A stretch of 64,000 nucleotides of DNA from Datnioides undecimradiatus (taxonomy: Eukaryota > Chordata > Actinopteri > Lobotiformes > Datnioididae): assembly GCA_008933995.1 (NCBI GenBank), contig WARS01000038.1, forward strand, positions 4,854,010-4,918,009, read 5' to 3'. Positions 48,061-61,164 of the stretch are shown piece by piece (position 1 is the first letter of the stretch; each line of letters starts with the position of its first letter). The position numbers and the translations under genes were made by a program. A model generated the notes under the pieces. It had not been told where the DNA came from. It ran no database searches and saw nothing but the letters and a program-made list of their open reading frames with translations.

Positions 48061-50071
48061 CCCCGGAGTCGTCCCCTCCAGCCAACCTGTCCGCCTGGCA
48101 AGAAGGATGAAGCCTGTCACCTTTTAGTGTGCGCCGAAGGTGAAATGACATTTGAGCGCCGTGCCAAATGTGAGTGCACTCTCCACTCATGCGCTGCTGT
48201 CAGGAGTGATCACTGTTATTTCAGCTGCCCGTCCAAAGAGGGGCTTCGATGGCTCACCCCCTCTGCTGCGTTAAGGTAGTCAAGACAGGAGCCCTGCGTT
48301 TGCCCTCGCTCTGCAAATCTGATTAGAGGGGCTGTAATAGCAGGTTGTGTGGGAGAAAGCACTATAGCGTATGAGGAGAGGACAGAGCAAACACACCAGC
48401 CATCTTTTTGTCTCCCCCACTTTACCCGCTCCCTTACTGCGCTCCCTTCAAAACAACATGAAAGTGTATTATAGAGTATCATGCTGTCACCTTGGGATGT
48501 GATGGGAAATAGAATGGACTACTCAATAGACCGCTAAATTAACTTACTTTAATTTTAGAGAGCAGGCAGCACACAAAGGCAGGAAGATACGCATGCCTGC
48601 GCATACACACGTCCCTGTGACTTAATATGTTATATGGATGCTGCTTCAAAATGAGATGTCCACCCTCTGAAAAGGTGACAGATGCTGTTTGAGAATGATC
48701 GCTGATGCACTACATAAATAGAAATGGTCGTACGTCTCCAAACACACATGAATCATCCAGGTGCAGCTAACACAGCAGGGATGACACCAGCTTCTCTGTG
48801 GCTCACAGGATGTTTGTGATGTCTTCACCATTTAAATATCGCCCACGTATATGTTGTCAAATCAACAAATAAGTGGGAAAAAGTGGAAATGGTTTCAGCA
48901 GTGGAAGTTTTCATCTGCAGTTGTTTATGAATTGCAAAATAACATTTAAAGGCTGCAACTTGGAAATTGGAAGAACATACTGGGCTGTAATCTTTTGTTA
49001 TTGGGCTACAGTCACACAGAAAAGGCAAGTTGGGAGTGACTGTTGTTTTATTATCAGGCTTAGGAGTTTTAATTAATGCAGTCCTATCAGGTCGGTTATT
49101 ATAATTGTTCTGAACAACACAGTGTCCTCACGAAAACCCCAAAACTGACTCGCATACGGTGAGAAATATGAGTTAGAGCGAGAGTGTGCTCTCCAACGTC
49201 GCTATGTGTGAGCAGTAAAGTGTGTGGAGCATCTGTTGCACATTTATTTCACAGACTCTTGAGGTTACCACACTGATGGTATTTCTAATGCATTTTAACA
49301 CCATATACTGTATGACAGTGAATTCAGTAGAAATAATGGCTGATGAGTCACTGACTGGTAATATAGTTTAAAACCAAGGAGGGATATTTGAGACAGCGGT
49401 AGCTCCTTTATAATGGAGATGATTAAACCCGCCTTGTTAACTTTACGGCTCTTGTTCCTCATCCTCCTTCTTGAATCTCTGTAAGTCGTCCTTTAAGTCA
49501 TGCTGTGTGAAAATCCGGGGCTGTATTCACTCTGCAGGTGTACGAGCTCAGCTCCCAGTTCCTGCTCATATCCTTTTTCTTTTTTTTTTGGATATTCCTG
49601 CGTTTTATAGGATGTGTTGTACTTCTGAAATCTGTTATGAACTGACAATATATTTTGTAGTTGTTACTTAGCTGAAACGAGACACTTTTCATTAGGCTTT
49701 TGTGTTGTTTGTCTCGACTTGTTGTCTGTGTTTTGTCGTCATCCAAGCTAATTGTGTCTCATCATGAGCAGGGTGGCTTTGAAAAGGAACGTCGAGTAGA
49801 TGTACCCTCTGGATACAAAAGATGCTAATAAGAAGCACTGGGCTTCGTTCAGCTCCTGCATAATCTCGCCGTCATGTGAGGTTACCTTTCCTTTTCTTAT
49901 CTGATGCATACAAACATCCTCTCTGTTTTCTGGTCAGTTGTGTTCTGCTTTGAAATGGTAAAGTCATGTTAATGGGAAGCCCACACCTGCAGCTGCTTTA
50001 CAGCTTAAGCCTGAAAGCAGCACCGTGACACAAAGAAACACCTGCCCCCTTTGGATACGGCAAAAGGAACA

Positions 50072-50482
50072 GTTCAATATTTTGGGAACCAAAAGCTTTT
50101 TCACTTTCTTGTAGTGAATTAGATGAGAGGATTGCAGTGTTCGAATGTAAGTAGGTACAGTACTCCAGTACTGCACGTGTGATTCAGAAATGGGCCTTGG
50201 CAAATGGTAAATATTACTGGAAACAGTAGAAGCAGTAAGCCAACCAGCAGAGGCTCCAGGAAAGTATTGATCATAGCCAAGAAATAGTCTGTCCCATGAT
50301 AAGACATGGATGTTAGTATTTTTTGGACAGAGCCAGGTTAGCTTTTTTAGATTTATGCTAAGATAAACCAGCTGCTGGCTCCAGCAAACACATTAAGTTT
50401 GCAGATATTTATAATGGTATCAGTCTCCTTATCTCATTCCCAGCAAGATAGAAAATTGGTTTATTTCCCAAAAATGTTGAAC
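50072..50482. mobile_element. foldback (terminal-inverted-repeat) non-autonomous element
   Basis: Starts GTTCAATATTTTGGGAA (50072-50088) and ends TTTCCCAAAAATGTTGAAC (50464-50482), an imperfect terminal inverted repeat. Inner stretches also pair: TTAGATGAGAGGATTG on the left with CCTTATCTCATTCCCAGC on the right. The centre holds GGCTCCAGGAAAGTATTG and CCAAGAAATAGTCTGTCC, and then GGACAGAGCCAGGTTAGC. From memory this is a common percomorph foldback repeat. No open reading frame for a transposase. Confidence 0.65.
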
Positions 50483-50989
50483 AAACCTGAAGTTAAAGGT
50501 TAATGTGGGTAATTCTTCTGGGCTGTGTCTTGATTAACCCTGGGTTAAAATAGTTTATTTGCAATTTCCTGTTTCCCTTTTCATTTTGGGAAAAAATCAT
50601 CCTCTGAGTGAGAAGGACATATGAGACAAGGAAATAATTAAGAAGGACCGATGTGTCCACTGCTCCTTCCACCCCAATCTTTACACTTTCATTCACAGTT
50701 TGTTACTGTCTCTGTCTTTCCTGCCTACTCTCCCCTCTGTCCACTTCCTGTCCTTTCACATCCTCTGCCTTTCGCTCTTTCCACTCAGCGGGGAGTCCTG
50801 CCTCGGGCTTTTATTTGCGATTTGATCTCCACTTTCATCACAAGTGCTTTTTTTTAAAGCTTCAGTTCCTCCTTCTATAAATATTCCAAACCGGTTTAGC
50901 TGACACGCTAAATCATGTTCTCTGCTCATCGTGTGTGGGTTTACCTGACAGAGAACTGCCGTTTTTTTAAACCCCAACAAGTATCCTGT

Positions 50990-51300
50990 CTGTAAACTAT
51001 TAGATTTTATTACGCTTTGGAATAATTAACCTCTCTTTGTGGCCTCTGGGCCAACTGAAAGGATTAATTGTTGACAGCCAACCTGGGTGTTTAGCCTTTG
51101 GATTGAAAGGGTCTGAAACAGCTTTTATACCTTATAAATGTTTAATTAAATTGCCTTCTAGCTGATTCCTTTTGCCCGGCCACAGGTTATGTCTTTAGTT
51201 GACATTTGGACATTACCATCATGACATTATGGCTTTTTTATAAATGGTGGGCTCGCAGGGCTCCCACTGAAATTAATTTTAGTGTCCCATCTCGTTAGCC
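50990..51300. other. candidate conserved non-coding block
   Basis: Contains TGGAATAATTAACCTCTCTT, AAAGGATTAATTGTTGACAG and AATGTTTAATTAAATTGCC. Unique-looking, without simple repeats. Resembles a vertebrate enhancer in texture only. Confidence 0.28.
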
Positions 51301-51664
51301 TTCTACCTCTATTTGGAAAATAATATTCCTGCTTGTGTGATCTGAGCCTCAGATTAGGAGAGCACACTGTGGCACTGACTTCCAGATGTAAAAAGGTCCA
51401 TTTTGGATTCATTTTAATGAGTTACTTTACATCACAGTGTGCAGTGTGGAGGCCGCACACCACACAACCTCTATCAACCCCAACAGCGCTGCAGGGAAAG
51501 CAAAGGAGTGCATCTCAAGCCAACAGATTTAACTTGAGTAAACAAACACTTCCTCTACCTGCCTACCACGTTGCTGAAATCACATTTGACCATGAGATCT
51601 TTTTATAAATAACCCCCCCAAAGCATTCGAGTCACCAAATCAGCATATAACATCTGCTTCGCTT

Positions 51665-51970
51665 GGCTGCTGGCCAGCTTGCGCTGAGGCGAATGCATTG
51701 CGACGTCCCTCCTTTTCATGTAGTCCACCAGCGTCCTGTCGTCGTCAGCGCCCTCACCGGCTCATTTCCCTCCCCGACCCCCGCGTCGAGCTCCCTCTCA
51801 GGCCTCTTGGTGAGCCAGCAGCCTGCCAAGCCACCCCAGGGTCGCACGCGGTCACGGCTAATGTGACAAAGCCAGCTGCTCATCATTGCCCAACCAGCCT
51901 CTCACCAGCTGTGATTGGATGTAAGGGGTCGCCCATCTTGGCCCGCGGGGGCCCCGGGGCGGATCAGCCA
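51665..51970. other. GC- and CpG-rich patch
   Basis: About 300 bp with roughly 22 CpG dinucleotides by eye and GC content well above the surrounding AT-rich DNA, including GTCGCACGCGGTCACGG and CCCGCGGGGGCCCCGGGGCG. It could be a small CpG island or enhancer. No TATA box, start codon with coding support, or neighbouring exons were recognised. Confidence 0.4.
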
Positions 51971-53375
51971 GCCCAGACATGTCCTCTACACAGATAAGTG
52001 AGCTGAACTGTGTTCCTAACTTTGAAGCTGCTTCTGTTGCAAAAGCTGCTGATCAGAAGTCAGTTTTATTAGCCGGGTGCAGAAAAGTTTATCCGTGTGA
52101 TTCGTCTTCGCCACATAAAGCAGATCAGAGGAGAGACAAGATATGATAAGGAGTGGGGACTAAAAGGAAAGGTCAGGTCTCTGCGAGCAGCAGGAAAAGC
52201 AGCATGAAAGTAAAAGGATAAAATCTTAAATGTACAGTGGAACAAATGATCTTTCAAAGCAGGTGTCTGGTATCACTGTCTTATTATTTCAGGTATTTCA
52301 TTTCAGATTTTTCTGCCTTTTGAGCCCGTTCACCTTTCTGTGACATTACACATACAGCGTCTCATCTTGTCTGTCATTTAATTGGTATTTCATTTTTCTT
52401 TTCACGCTTTTTTAATGATACACCGTGTCGTTGGTATCAGGGGTCTGAGTTTTTCACCTCCGGTTGTTTTATTTAGGGACAATGATAATATTAACATTTA
52501 GAGTCAACAGATGAGGAGTTTGTGGTCCACTTAAAGTCGTGATATATTACCCCCTTTAATCTCTAATTTAACACTATCAGGCCTTCCTTAAATGGTAAAT
52601 TAACTCAATTATTGTGCGCAATTAAACACCAGCTCAGAGTTAAATGTGGCACGTTAGGGTGCAAGCTGGCCATCATTTGCAGATAAGTCATTGTGCTCCT
52701 GAACAATGATTGTTGAATGATTGTTATTGTTACCCCTCAGATTGATATTGCAAGTGTGCTGACCTCTGGATGTGACAGTCTTGCAAACAGATTTAACGCT
52801 GAGGTGCTTCAAAATACCTAGCACTTTAAATAAACACACGCCAAGATATCTGAAATGTTTTACTTAAGATTTTGTGTTTAAATGCAAGTGCAGTGACATT
52901 TACTGCAGTTAGCATCTTTCAGAGAATATGCAGTTTTCTTTAACAGGCCCCTGTACTGCACTGTGCAAAATGAGTAAGCCACATATACGAAAGAATATTG
53001 TTTTATGAGTTAACCCTTCCCTAGTAATGTCTCGACCTTGTTACCCTGGAGTTTGAGTTTGTCTCCTGTAAAACTTGCAGGGCTAGAAATGATATTTGTC
53101 AAGATCTCCCTTTGGGCGTTGACAATCAGGACTGAAGACAATACTCAGACAAACAACCCCAGCTGCCTAGGATGCCACTCTCAAAACAATCAGCCACAAC
53201 AAAAGCAAGAGAAAGCCCCCTCGCCAGCACTAATTGTTAATAAGGGGTTTTGGCATAATTGATTTTTCTTTCATTCAGTTCCCAATTTGCTCCTGTTGCG
53301 ATGGTGTTTGTGTCCCTCGGGTCTAATCTAACGTTTCTGTTTGAACCCGCAAATGCTTTTTGCAACAAACAGCCC

Positions 53376-53413
53376 AGAGGAGGAGGAGGAGGAGGAGGAG
53401 GAGGAGGAGGAGG
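53376..53413. repeat. (GGA)n microsatellite
   Basis: About 12 uninterrupted GGA units, giving a polyglycine or polyproline run in chance open frames. Confidence 0.97.
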
Positions 53414-54749
53414 ATGCCGAGCTCCAAGGAGCTCAGGAGCCTCAACAAACCAGATGTATTTCATATGGAAATGTCAGAGTGCCTCAGAGACTTTGCTCAT
53501 GTTGGGGATGAAAATGTCGACTGAAGCGCAGTATGCGAACTTGTGTTGTCTTGAGCCCTGAGTGCACATCTGCATGAATTCTGCAGCTTCCTACTCGTTA
53601 CATCAAATTAAACGGCACTACAGGTAGTTCATTTAAATGAAGTTAGGGTTAGTTAGCGACAGTATTACATATCAGCCGTCTGGGGTTGCTGCAAGTTTAA
53701 AAAGCCCATGATATGCAGAAGATGTGTTTATCAGCCGCTAGTACCAATATTTTATCTTAATGGTGTGCAGCAGGAAATTGCATCTTTGCATTAATGAGCT
53801 TTTTCAAACACAGACGTCGGATACTGGGACATAATTGAACACAAAAGCACGTTTAGAGTCAGTTAAGAAAATAATGTCAGCTCGGATGACGCCGACATCT
53901 CAGACAAGCAAAACAACTCGTATGTGTGCACACAAGACGCGTTATGCATCGGCTTCATCAGCTTCAGATGAAAGAGTTCACATCCTCTGAGCTTCCCTCA
54001 CGTCAAATTTGAAACCACTCATAATCAAATGAGATATAAAGCAGCTCGTGTTAATTCACTAGCTGACAGCTTCTGTGTTTCCTCGTTGGACAGCACTGGT
54101 CTGGATGAAAGAACAGATGTCTTCTTATTTTTCTCCGCTTTCCTTCTTTAAAAGAGCGTCTGAGGAAGGGTTTTCCTGCGGGCCCGGGTGTAACGGGAAG
54201 CCAGATGCTTCTTTAAATCTGTGTTGAATTGTGCTTGAATTCTTTGATAGCACAGCGGGAGATAAGGCAGTGCAACTTATCTTGGAGCTGCCACCCATAA
54301 ACAAGCACGGCTGTACATATGCATCGATAAGCAGCCCGGCCTTCACTCCTATCTACCCTTGCTTTGGTTTATCTCAGTATCACATGAGTGCGTTTCTTTA
54401 AAAATACGCTTCAAACTGGTTATTTTTCCCCATCATTCCTGCTATATTTATCCCTCTTCAGACTGTTATGCTTGCATTTACTGATTGAGATTAACAATAC
54501 AGCAATATGCTATATGTGTTAGAAGTGAATGGGAGTAAGTTACACTGATTTTTAAGTACCCTGACGTGTGTGCACTTTGCTCTCAGCGGCATTAGGTCAC
54601 TGCCCCTCAGATTTCCTTTTTGTTGAGCTGCCCGTCAACGACGACCCACTTAATTCACGCTCCATGTTGGAGGCAGTGTGCTGTGGTAAAGGCAATTTGA
54701 AGCGCAGCGTGAGGTTTTTTGAAGTATATTATTAACCTATAGATGACTT

Positions 54750-55060
54750 GCGAAGCCATATGGGCTGCGCTCAGATAGCCTGAATCATTTGGTGAGTTAT
54801 CCATCTGAATCATGCCCTGTAATTACAATAAATGCTAATTACTATTGCAATTATCACACTGGGGTGATCATTTAATTGAGGCCTGAAATAAATAGAAATG
54901 TTCCCGTTGTCATGAATTAAGTGAGCATTTTATATTTCTGTACCTCCCTTCAGTAATAATTATGTGATGGGATATTTGAGATATTAAAATATGCCAGCAC
55001 TCCTGGAGCTGTCAGAGGTTTAGTATATTGCCAAACAGCATTTCAGTAGGATGAATACTT
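54750..55060. other. candidate conserved non-coding block
   Basis: Contains CCTGTAATTACAATAAATGC, TAATTACTATTGCAATTATC, GATCATTTAATTGAGGCC and CAGTAATAATTATGTGATGG, an unusually dense set of TAATTA-type homeodomain cores with no low-complexity sequence. I judge it the most enhancer-like block of the intergenic region. Confidence 0.33.
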
Positions 55061-56859
55061 GCCCACAAAGACTGGCATTGATTCACACAAACCCCACCTC
55101 AGGCCCAAACCAGTGGATGTTGGGTCTTGAGAAAAATGACAGTGTCAGTCGTTTTTACCCTGAAACTGCACATTTATGCTCAAATGAGAAAGCCCTCTAG
55201 TGGCTTCAGTTATTATGACACGGCTGAAGAAGGAAGTGATGATGTAGTCAATGGACAGAGGAGGTCAGGATGGATGTTTTTGTCAACAGAGCATTAGGTT
55301 TTTCCTCAGGAGAGTGTTTATAATTGACAGTTTGTGCATGATTCAACCCAAACTGAACCAAATCTTCCACTGTTGTGTTTTCCCATCATAGAGCACATTC
55401 ATTTGTTGTTTGGAAAGCAACATTTATTTACAAGTGTCACTCCATAAGGCATGAATAAACAACATATTTTGTTGTTTAATATGAACGACTAGGGGACTTC
55501 TTGGTGATATTGTGTTAAACCCAGGCTTCAAGACAACAAACATCAGTTACCGCTTCCATATTGTGTGTCTAAATATGTTCTGTTTGACATAAAACATGGA
55601 TAAGTCCATAACATACAGTAAGACTTAGCACTCAGATGGTGTTGAGTCAAGAGTGTGTAATCCTCTGGATTTCCATTTTCAAAAATACAAATGTTTAGAA
55701 AGTTAAACCAGCATCAGGATTAAAATCCACAACAAAATGAACCTTTGGTTGATCATATTTGTGGTTTTTGATACCTGAACGAGTGCCATTTCAACCTCAC
55801 ATCACCACACTGAGACATAAAACAGTGGTAGAGACATACAGTGACCAGAGTCAAACAATAAACAGCAGGATGAGAACACAAGGACGCCCATAGGGAATCC
55901 CATGGTGTGCACACTGTGTCACCACTGAATTCATCCCCATTAAGTTATGACTGTTTAAATGTATCATGTTGCTTTACACCACCAAATCTTCGCCCTTTGT
56001 TTGCTTTTGCACAATATGTTCAGCGGCTGATGTCGCATAGTTTGGGCTCATCAAAATGTTACGTACCAAATCTGCAGAAGCTTGAATTCACTTTAGTGAA
56101 AAACAAGACGCCAAAAACAGCTTTTCCTTAGCTTCAATTTATCCATGTTCACTGAAAAATGACCTCATCAGTTCTCAAAGTTTCAGGTGTCTTTAGCTCA
56201 TCTCTGCATATAGAAACGAGGCGTTCAGGGCCCCCTCCAGGAAATGTTTGAACGTGTATGCCTGCAGCAGTTGTTGTATGCCGTATCGCCTCTTTTTCTC
56301 CCCTTTAATTTAACTTTCCTCCGGTGTGGAGTGTCTAATGCCACATAAAATCTATACAATTAGCTTTTTTTAAAGAGTCATTAACTCTCCATTTTGACAA
56401 AAATGGGTAAAGTGCCTCCTTCATGCACAGAGAAAACTTAAGGAGTGCCTCAGTGAACACGGGGGAACACAAAATGTTTGCAATAATGAATGTATTTTGG
56501 AAAAATCAAGACAGGTTAAAGAGCAACTGATTTCTCTTTTAAGGCGAGCACTGTTGCAAATTAATGAATCACCGAAACAAAAGGTGCAGAATCCACCGCT
56601 CTACCTATCTCTGAAGATAAAAGACCTGCATTAAACATGTATTTTCAGGTGCTTTTCCTCTGGGAGCTTGTTACTCACTCGCACCCTGTAAGATGGAGGT
56701 CAACAACCAGTTTTGGAAATCGGAGCACCCCCATGGCGAGCTCATTTTGCCAAAGCTCCTAACATGATTTCCCCGCTCAGTGCTCGCCTGTCTTTACCAG
56801 TCTGTTCTAACAAACGAAAAAGAAGTCTCCCTGTGTAAAAAAAGATCTCTAGTAACGGG

Positions 56860-56960
56860 CAAATCTTTGCTCCCTCATTTGCATTTAATTAGACGATTCA
56901 TTCATAGGATTCACCCAAAAAGCACATAATTAAATGAAGAAAACTGACACACCATCTGAT
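56860..56960. other. candidate conserved non-coding block
   Basis: Short block with CCTCATTTGCATTTAATTAG (an ATTTGCAT octamer next to a TTAATTA core), then GATTCATTCATAGG and CATAATTAAATGAAG. POU plus homeodomain sites together are typical of neural enhancers; this is only motif evidence. Confidence 0.28.
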
Positions 56961-57372
56961 TCATTTATCATAGGGGCACTGAGGCAACCTAAGACAGTGA
57001 GTACTCTATGTAAATGAGGGAATAGACGTTCTTTGAGTCAGTAACAACCCCTGGGAGATCCCTTTCCTTCTTTCCACAAGGCACCTTGATAAGACACGTA
57101 TGAACTTTATCTAAGACGGGATGTTTGCCTGTTGTAGAGCAGCGCTCAGCAGTTTTTTGGTAATTAACTTTGAGTGTGTTGCACTGAATCAGTCAAATTA
57201 TCAGGCTTTGATATCTTCTGGGCAAAGTACTGTGCTTACAGTAACTGCTATGATGTAGCCCAGCAGAGGAGGGCATGCAAATTTTATCACTGCACGTTTA
57301 AACAGTGGGAAAATGAACTGAAGTCAATTTAAAGTATTAGTGCTTGAGTAGTTCCTATTTATGAATATTAAC

Positions 57373-57615
57373 ATTACATTTATCTGACTGTATGAGCTGA
57401 AGTGGATTTAAAAAAACTGAATTTTACAAATAAAACTACTGTACAACTTTTAAAGGCAACAACAAAAATAAATATATATCTTTTATTTTTTAAAGTGTTG
57501 CAAAACTACCATAGGCATACTCGTAACATTTAAATTTACTTATTACAGAGTGTTTCTGCACTGTGGCATTAGTCCTTTTACCTGCGTAAAGAATCTGATT
57601 ACGTCCTTCACCACA
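57373..57615. repeat. diverged copy of the AAGTAAAG..CTTCCACCACTG repeat family
   Basis: Contains TTACATTTATCTGACTG near its left side and ends GCACTGTGGCATTAGTCC, TTTTACCTGCGTAAAGAATC and TGATTACGTCCTTCACCAC, which match the border of the percomorph repeat also seen at 27308-27675. The middle is diverged and AT-rich. Confidence 0.5.
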
Positions 57616-60157
57616 GTATTTTACAATGTTATCATTCTCTTTAGATTAGACCTCATATTTAATACTTTTCATTGCCAACATTTCAGCCATTCAGCATATG
57701 TGCACCTCTATGGTAGTCTTCAAGAAATGTGACTTTCCTTTCAAGGATTCAAATTGCACCTGAATATTTATTCTTAACCTTGGAAATAAGAGCTTGACAA
57801 TAAATAAAAAAGTAACTCTAACTGCTGATAAAGGCCCTGTGATCTGGCTGAAAGCAAAACTGCAGATCCGAACTGCAGATGTACTGCAAGAGAATGTACA
57901 AGTAACAATGCATGAACATGCGTTATTTAAACAGAGGTCTGTATGTGCGCATGTTTGCTCTGTTCTATTAATTCACTGTACAGTAGGCTGTGAAAGCTGT
58001 CAAGTGGACTCGTTGTGGTTCAGTGGTGTGAAAGCAGACTGTCCAACCAGAGGACTGTGTGATACTGTAGTTAAGCCGTTAAATCCCATCTGCTCTTTGT
58101 GAGCTGCCAAGGATGTGGTCTTATAAGTGAAATTTGCTGTAAAAGCAGCAAATATATTTAAGATTATTAGGTGTAGGTGTGTGCCACTGAGCTTGTGTCC
58201 TCCTGCGTGTATTTTTGGCAGTTTCTCATTAAAAAGTGTAGCAGAGCGACCAAACAAAGCAATCACAGAAGGCAATATAGGCTCAGTGTGTCAGACATCA
58301 CTGCTGACTCTCTTCCTTATAGTCCTCCCTTAAAATAATGTCGCATATTGAATCTGCTCTAACCACAGTTTGCCTTTTTGTGTCGCTGTAAACAGAGACA
58401 CAACAGTTCTTCTGTTGAATATGTGATGGAGTGGCAGCCAAGGCTTCTGACTAACTTGTTTCACCGCCATGCTGAAGTGAATCAGCTACTTCAGTACATT
58501 TATTTACTATAAACTTGTGTTCCTTCGTTAAACTAGTTCACTATATGCACTCTTAACACACTGCAGGATTCTGACGCCCACTGGCTGCTGTGAACCAAAA
58601 CATCACGTAATCATCCGATTCGAATGACTACCAGAGAGGATTATAACACATTTTGTGTTGTCCCTGGAATGATGGGATATCTGGAGCCCTGGTGGCAGCT
58701 CGTGTGGCTGATTCACGTGTCATTCACTCTGCACTTGCTGTTATGACTTTAGGTGGCAGATAGAGAAAACCTAGCTTTTTATTTGACTCTTATGTTACGT
58801 AGTGAGAGCTCTCTCGCTGACAGAACCACAGACGTCATCTCAGCATGTGCAAGATGAGGCGTAGAGCATATAGAATATGCAGTCAACTGTCTGCTGCTTA
58901 ATGTAGGATGTCACGCTGACAGAAGTTGTAGCCACACTACTTAAAAGTACAGAATAGCACATTTACTCTTACTTTAAAACAGGAAGGCTGGCTTGCAGAC
59001 AAGCCAAATGAAATCATAAAGTGGATGAATGACTCAGTCAACAGTGTTACCGTCGCTGTTTCCTCCATAATTTTACAGGCCAGGCCGAAAAAACCCCCAA
59101 AACATTATGCCTAAATGTCCACATATTGCCTTGTAACTTTTGACTTGATGCGGGTGCTACTGCTTGAAAGTTAGCGAACGTGAACAAAGGTTGAATGCAA
59201 ATATAAACTGCGGCCGCCTGCTGTGCCATCTGACCACACGCCTGGTCTGTTCAGGGTTTGCTTTTGGGTTTTTTTTGGTGTGAATCAACAGGCCTGACTT
59301 CTCTTAGGACCTTGTTTAAAAGTTTGACATCTCATTTGTGAATGTATACAGCGAACCCAGTATTCTGCATGTTGCGTATGGTATGGCAATCACTGACAGG
59401 GGTTCCTTTTTTAATTACGGAGGCCAATTGTCTCGGTGCAAAGGCCAGAGACGGCTTGGTCTGAGTGGGCGAGGGGGAGTCAACCAGCCAGACACTGAAG
59501 AGTTGCTGTCTGTGGGAGATTGGATTTTCTGATGCATTATGCACCTCGGCAGACGCTGTATCTCTCACGCATGATTTATTTTTTGTCTTACTGTATTCAC
59601 AGTGATTCACTGCGTGGCCTTGAATGTATGTAGTGAGGCCACATCACGGGGGAGAGCACTTGGTGTTAAAATAAAATAAATAATCACTAAGAGGGTAAAT
59701 ACAAACAAGACGTGCGCTTTGTTTTGTCCACACCAGTACACAGTCTGTGTTCATTCCCTTCCTCCCGTGCCCACCGTGGTCACTCTCCCCCTGCAGAAGT
59801 TGGGCTTCAAATAGCTTCGGCTGCAGGAAACATTTGCAGGATGGGGATGCATTGTTTACGCCTCCCGTTGTCTGAAATAATGGGAATTGAATGGATTAGA
59901 TGTGCCTAATGTAGCTGTCAACTTTATTTTTTTTCCCTCCGCACCCTCCTCAGGTTTCATTAACATCCCCAGACCACAGCACCGCAGTGGCAGGCTATAC
60001 TTGCAGTGCCTGAGCATTCATTAAGGAGAAATTCAAATGTTGCTCTCTGGGAAATTGTCAGAACAGATGGTTACTATTCCAGGCCTAAGGACAGGGAACA
60101 GACGACGGTGGTTATCTGTTTTGATAACCGACTTGCTGAATTGAAATCATGTGAAGC

Positions 60158-60190
60158 TTTTATTTATTTATTTATTTATTTATTTATTTT
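60158..60190. repeat. (TTTA)n microsatellite
   Basis: About eight TTTA units. Confidence 0.95.
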
Positions 60191-60304
60191 GTTTTTCCAG
60201 CCACAATCATTGTGACTCTTTTGTCCTCCGGTGATGCTCAGGGAAGCTCTGAGAATCTGACTCTCCCAACTTCCGTTGCACCTTGTTTGAAGAAATGAAA
60301 TGCA

Positions 60305-60318
60305 GTTGCCATAGCAAC
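60305..60318. promoter_or_regulatory. RFX-type X-box palindrome
   Basis: GTTGCCATAGCAAC fits GTTRCC, two bases, RGYAAC exactly. It lies in intergenic DNA about 24 kb downstream of the ncam2 poly(A) signal. Occupancy is unknown. Confidence 0.45.
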
Positions 60319-61164
60319 CCGGCAGACGGGTGACAGTTGGCCGGAGTCGGTTTAACCTGGAGTAGCCTCTCTTCAGAGCAGAGTAGACTGAAAGAGAGGG
60401 GTAGCCGGACTATCAGATTCTCGTGTACAGTGGATTCTCTTCCTTCTGTGGGCCACCCTTCAGCAGGATGACTCAATCAATAAATCTTTTCAGATGGAAT
60501 TGCCTCTGAAAAACATTCTCCCGCTGAAACAAAACATCTATTGACAATACAAATTCAGAGCCCTTTGAAGGCTTTTTTGAGATATACTCAAGGGAGCGAC
60601 CCTGAAAAGAAATTGCTTGCTGAGGATGGAAATGCAACGCCACAAGAGACCAAATTAAGGGTTTTGCCTCCCAACATTGCTGTAGACCTACAAACATGGT
60701 GTCATCAAAATAACGAATGTGCTAGTCCTTTAATGTTTTCATGAGGAATAAGTATTTATTCTCAATCTGTCAGACATACTCAGCTGATTGTTTCCGACTT
60801 TGGGAGTGTGATGTTTGAGTTGTCAGTAAAGACGGAGACATCATTTGTGCCAGTCGCAGCCTTTTGGCTGTGTGCAGTTGTGTCACGCATTTCAATACAG
60901 CCACTCCATTATCTTTGAACGCGTATCATCAGTTTGCAAATGAGCCAATTAAACAACATGAAATACACTATCCTGTTGTACAAACAAATGCAGCCAAAGC
61001 CTCTCCTATCGCAGTCTATTCACTTCTCATTACGGCTCAGCAGGGATTTTTGTGGCTTGGAAGTGTTGCCCCATTTTGCTGCGCAAAGCAGCCACTGTGT
61101 ATCTTTGCTAAAGTCTAAAGGCAGCTAAGCTTCCTTTCCTCTGTGCAAGAGGAAGACAGAGTTA

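Larger units (their letters stand above)
42751..50071. other. intergenic DNA
   Basis: No recognisable gene, RNA or microsatellite of note. Possible conserved non-coding blocks lie at 43560-44340 and 47815-48060, and an exon-like segment at 44556-44594. The remainder is AT-rich unique-looking DNA in which I see nothing else. Confidence 0.55.
50483..57372. other. intergenic DNA
   Basis: Contains AT-rich enhancer-like blocks (50990-51300, 54750-55060, 56860-56960), a GC-rich patch (51665-51970) and a GGA repeat (53376-53413). No gene or structural RNA was recognised. Confidence 0.55.
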
